Assembly: GCA_041487355.1 (NCBI GenBank)
Contig: JBGPND010000006.1
Span: forward strand, 1-60,920
Source of the DNA: JAMXLO01 sp041487355
GTDB lineage: Bacteria > Pseudomonadota > Alphaproteobacteria > Acetobacterales > Acetobacteraceae
Direction of reading: 5' to 3'
Length of the DNA stretch: 60,920 nucleotides
Shown one piece after another: positions 59,071 through 60,920 of the stretch (position 1 is its first letter; every line of letters begins with the position of its first letter). The translations under genes were made by a program, and so were the position numbers. The notes beneath the pieces were generated by a model. It was not told the DNA's origin. It did not search any database and saw only the letters and a list, made by a program, of their open reading frames with translations.

Positions 59071-60282
59071 CTACAGCGTTCCCGGCACAGGGGTGTCGGC
59101 CGATTCCGGGTGCGGAAAACGCATATCCGACAACAATTCGCCGCCTTGGACGCGCAGGCCTTCCGCCACGCCGGCCAGAGGCAGGAAAACTTCGGCGTCG
59201 GTGCCGGTGATCAGCGTCTGCGCCGGAAGCCGCCCCAGCGCCTCGAACAGGGCGGCGCGCCGGTCGGGATCGAGATGCACCGCCGGTTCGTCCAGCAGCA
59301 GGATCGGTGCGAAGCGGCGTGCCTCGGCGATCAGCGCGGCATGCCCAAGGATCACCCCGATCAGCAACGCCTTCTGCTCTCCGGTGCTGGCGAGCGCAGC
59401 CTGCGTGCCGCTGGCGGCGTCGCTGAGCGCCATGTCCGCGCGGTGGGCGCCGAGCGCGGCGGAGCCTGTTTCGGCGTCGCGTGTGCGGCTGGCCGCGAGG
59501 CCCCGGCCCAGCCAGTCCTCCACCGCGAGAGCCGGCATCGAATCCAGCCGTTCGGCGATCGGGCAGACCAGCGCCATATGGGCCGCGGGAAAGCCGGGAG
59601 ACGGGGGCACTGCGTTCATGCGCGCCACCAGCGCCATGCGGGCGGCGGTGGCGGCCACGGCATGGCGTGCCATGGAGTCTTCCAGTCCGGCCAGCCAAGC
59701 CGGGTCCGCGTGGCCCCCGGACAACAGGCGATTGCGCTGCGCCATGGCGGCGTCGTGGGCGGCAACCTCGCGGGCGTGGCCGGGCTCCAGCGCCCAGACC
59801 AGGCGGTCGAGGAACCGGCGGCGGCCGGACAGGCCTTCCTGGAACAGCCGGTCCATCTGCGGCGTGAGCCACACCGCGGCGACATGGGCGGCGATCTCCG
59901 CCTGGCTGCGCGGCGTGGCGCCATCGAGACGGAACACCCGTCTGTCAGGCAGGCCAGAGCCTGCCCCCGGCCCCGGCCTTGCCCCCGGGCTTGACCCGGG
60001 GGTCGACCCGGGGGGCGGAGTTCCGGTGCCGATATCGATCTCGCCCTCCGCGGTCGCGAACCGTCCGGCAACGGCCCAGCCGCCGGTTGCGCCATGCCGC
60101 GGCAGGTCGGCGTTGCGCGCCCCGCGCAGGCCGCGCCCGGGCAGCAGCAGCGACACCGCCTCCAGCAGGTTGGTCTTGCCGCTGCCATTCGGTCCGAACA
60201 GGACACTGATCCGTGCGCCCGGGCGCCAGGTGAGCGCGGCGTAGCTGCGGAAGTCGGTCAGTGCGAGGCGGACGAGGCGCAT
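59071..60282 (-). CDS. recF: DNA replication and repair protein RecF
   Basis: A 403-residue SMC-like ATPase that helps load RecA at gaps. Walker A is GPNGSGKTN (residues 30-38), the signature region ALASTGEQKALLIGVILGHA and Walker B PILLLDEPAVHLD follow. The typical VWLTPQMDRLFQEG and RRRFLDRLVWALEPGHA lie mid-protein. Residues about 87-112 (PPPGSTPGSSPGARPGPGAG) are a Pro/Gly-rich insert encoded by a palindromic repeat and absent from the family core. A half hairpin (60286-60335) lies directly before the start. It precedes gyrB. Confidence 0.94.
   Translation of the reverse strand: MRLVRLALTDFRSYAALTWRPGARISVLFGPNGSGKTNLLEAVSLLLPGRGLRGARNADLPRHGATGGWAVAGRFATAEGEIDIGTGTPPPGSTPGSSPGARPGPGAGSGLPDRRVFRLDGATPRSQAEIAAHVAAVWLTPQMDRLFQEGLSGRRRFLDRLVWALEPGHAREVAAHDAAMAQRNRLLSGGHADPAWLAGLEDSMARHAVAATAARMALVARMNAVPPSPGFPAAHMALVCPIAERLDSMPALAVEDWLGRGLAASRTRDAETGSAALGAHRADMALSDAASGTQAALASTGEQKALLIGVILGHAALIAEARRFAPILLLDEPAVHLDPDRRAALFEALGRLPAQTLITGTDAEVFLPLAGVAEGLRVQGGELLSDMRFPHPESADTPVPGTL
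59970..60016. repeat. Palindromic units inside recF
   Basis: The stretch contains GCCCCCGGGCTTGACCCGGG directly followed by GGTCGACCCGGGGGGC, so two overlapping palindromic units. The core GCCCCCGGG-CTTGA-CCCGGGGG matches the units in hairpins R2 and R5 and in two other genes. It keeps the recF frame open and codes the Pro/Gly/Ser-rich insert. Confidence 0.7.
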
Positions 60283-60285
60283 GGC

Positions 60286-60335
60286 AGCAAGATTCACCAC
60301 AAAGGCACGAAGACGCGAAGGGATGCGAAATGGCG
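60286..60335. repeat. Half hairpin R6 upstream of recF
   Basis: AGCAAGATTCACCACAAAGG then CACGAAGACGCGAAGG matches one arm of R4, including the final ATGGCG, but no complementary arm follows. It lies between recF and the divergent aldolase gene and supplies the DNA directly before the recF ATG. Confidence 0.75.
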
Positions 60336-60416
60336 CCCCGGTTGCGTGCCCCGATCATCTCCCGCACGATAGCCCAACCGGCGGACCCGCCGGACCACAC
60401 CAGACCGGAGAGACCG

Positions 60417-60920
60417 ATGTCAGCAGCGCTGCAACTGCCCAGGACCAACATGACCGATGCCGAATGGCAGACGCGCTGCGACCTCGCAGCATTATATCAT
60501 GTGGTGAACCACCTCGGCTGGACCGACCTGATCAACACGCACATGTCGGCGCGCATCCCCGGTGAGCCAAACCACTTCCTGATCAACCGCTACGGCGAGA
60601 TGTTCGACGAAGTCACCGCTTCGTCGCTGATCAAGATGGACATGGACGGCAACGTGCTCGGTGGCGAAGGCAAGTTCAACAATGCCGGCTTCACCATTCA
60701 CAGCGGCGTCTACAAGGCGCGCCCGGACGCGAACTGCGTGATGCACACGCACACGCGGGCTGGTGCCGGCATCTCCCTGCTGCACAACGGGCTGCGCCCG
60801 ATCAGCCAGGACGCGCTGCACGTGCTGGACGACATCGCCTATCACTCATACGGGGTGCCCGCGACGCCGGAGGAGTGCGAGGCGCTCGGCCGCACCTGCG
60901 CCCACGGGAGCTGCGTGGTA
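60417..60920 (+). CDS. Class II aldolase/adducin family protein (partial, runs off the end)
   Basis: The first 168 residues of a zinc-dependent class II aldolase/adducin protein; the gene continues past the window. It reads MSAALQLPRTNMTDAEWQTR at the start, then INTHMSARIPGEPNHFLINR. The metal-site pattern VMHTHTRAGAGISLL gives the His pair, with a Glu-type partner in GGEGKFNNAGFTIH. Family members cut or epimerise sugar phosphates or small hydroxy acids (L-fuculose- or ribulose-phosphate aldolase types). ATG at 60417 has GGAG about nine bases upstream. It is divergent from recF. Confidence 0.88.
   Translation, partial: MSAALQLPRTNMTDAEWQTRCDLAALYHVVNHLGWTDLINTHMSARIPGEPNHFLINRYGEMFDEVTASSLIKMDMDGNVLGGEGKFNNAGFTIHSGVYKARPDANCVMHTHTRAGAGISLLHNGLRPISQDALHVLDDIAYHSYGVPATPEECEALGRTCAHGSCVV

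Noticed and set aside
59021..59872. Extension of gyrB upstream to 1093 residues
   Set aside because: The extra part is antisense-free shadow of recF in another frame; the conserved GyrB start follows the ATG at 59020.
59021..60416. Replication origin near gyrB-recF
   Set aside because: No dnaA gene and no cluster of TTATCCACA-like boxes was seen in the intergenic parts.

Overview
The window is a GC-rich (high-60s percent by eye), densely packed piece of bacterial chromosome, read as an alphaproteobacterium, most probably Rhodospirillales/Acetobacteraceae. This rests on gene content and order: an AsmA-like protein divergent from glnE-bcp, ETF-ubiquinone oxidoreductase next to a TPR lipoprotein and ispE, ribF-ileS-lspA-DUF3035, and Tat-type solute-binding proteins. 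No rRNA, prophage, integrase or transposase was recognised. The taxonomic call is inference; no marker search was possible.

Layout. 1-550: palindromes and a tRNA-Lys(CTT). 0.55-3.4 kb (minus): type II haloacid dehalogenase, NTF2-like protein and GMC oxidoreductase operon. 3.4-16 kb: AsmA-like protein, glnE, bcp, DUF2165 protein, SnoaL-like protein, ETF-QO, TPR lipoprotein, ispE and tRNA-Gln(TTG). 15.8-16.7 kb: a prlF-yhaV toxin-antitoxin locus whose toxin gene carries an in-frame amber codon. 16.7-25.3 kb (minus): peptide-type binding protein, second GMC oxidoreductase, ankyrin protein, TspO, and a run of PLP enzyme, M81 peptidase and threonine-synthase-like enzyme. 25-32 kb: an unknown protein, two M20 peptidases, an MBOAT O-acyltransferase with an SGNH-like partner, and a secreted protein. 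32-38.7 kb (plus): MaoC dehydratase, ribF, ileS, lspA, DUF3035 lipoprotein, and a zinc-ribbon-like protein. 38.7-46 kb (plus): second peptide-type binding protein, gamma-glutamyltransferase, pgi, mutL. 46-52.5 kb: TRAP transporter (fused DctQM plus DctP), rsmD, pseudouridine synthase, PuuD-like hydrolase, carboxymuconolactone decarboxylase-like protein, tadA. 52.5-60.9 kb: a solitary phage-type methyltransferase, purD, xseA, gyrB, recF, and the start of a class II aldolase.

Housekeeping genes (glnE, ispE, ribF, ileS, lspA, pgi, mutL, rsmD, tadA, purD, xseA, gyrB, recF) alternate with scavenging and catabolic genes (two orphan peptide-type binding proteins, two M20 and one M81 peptidase, gamma-glutamyltransferase, PuuD-like hydrolase, TRAP system, two GMC dehydrogenases, dehalogenase). 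This suggests a heterotroph living on peptides, modified amino acids and small organic acids.

The most unusual feature is the repeat content. Six long intergenic hairpins (five complete, one half) with ends near AAGCAAGATTCA, internal CAGAGA/ACGAAG microrepeats and a GC-rich centre lie between 40.3 and 60.3 kb. A shorter palindrome (GCCCCCGGG-CTTGA-CCGGGGGC type) sits inside two of these hairpins and also appears in frame inside three protein genes: the M81 peptidase, the gamma-glutamyltransferase and recF. Other repeats are classical REP-like pairs at 24.1, 29.8, 36.3, 52.7 and 56.5 kb.
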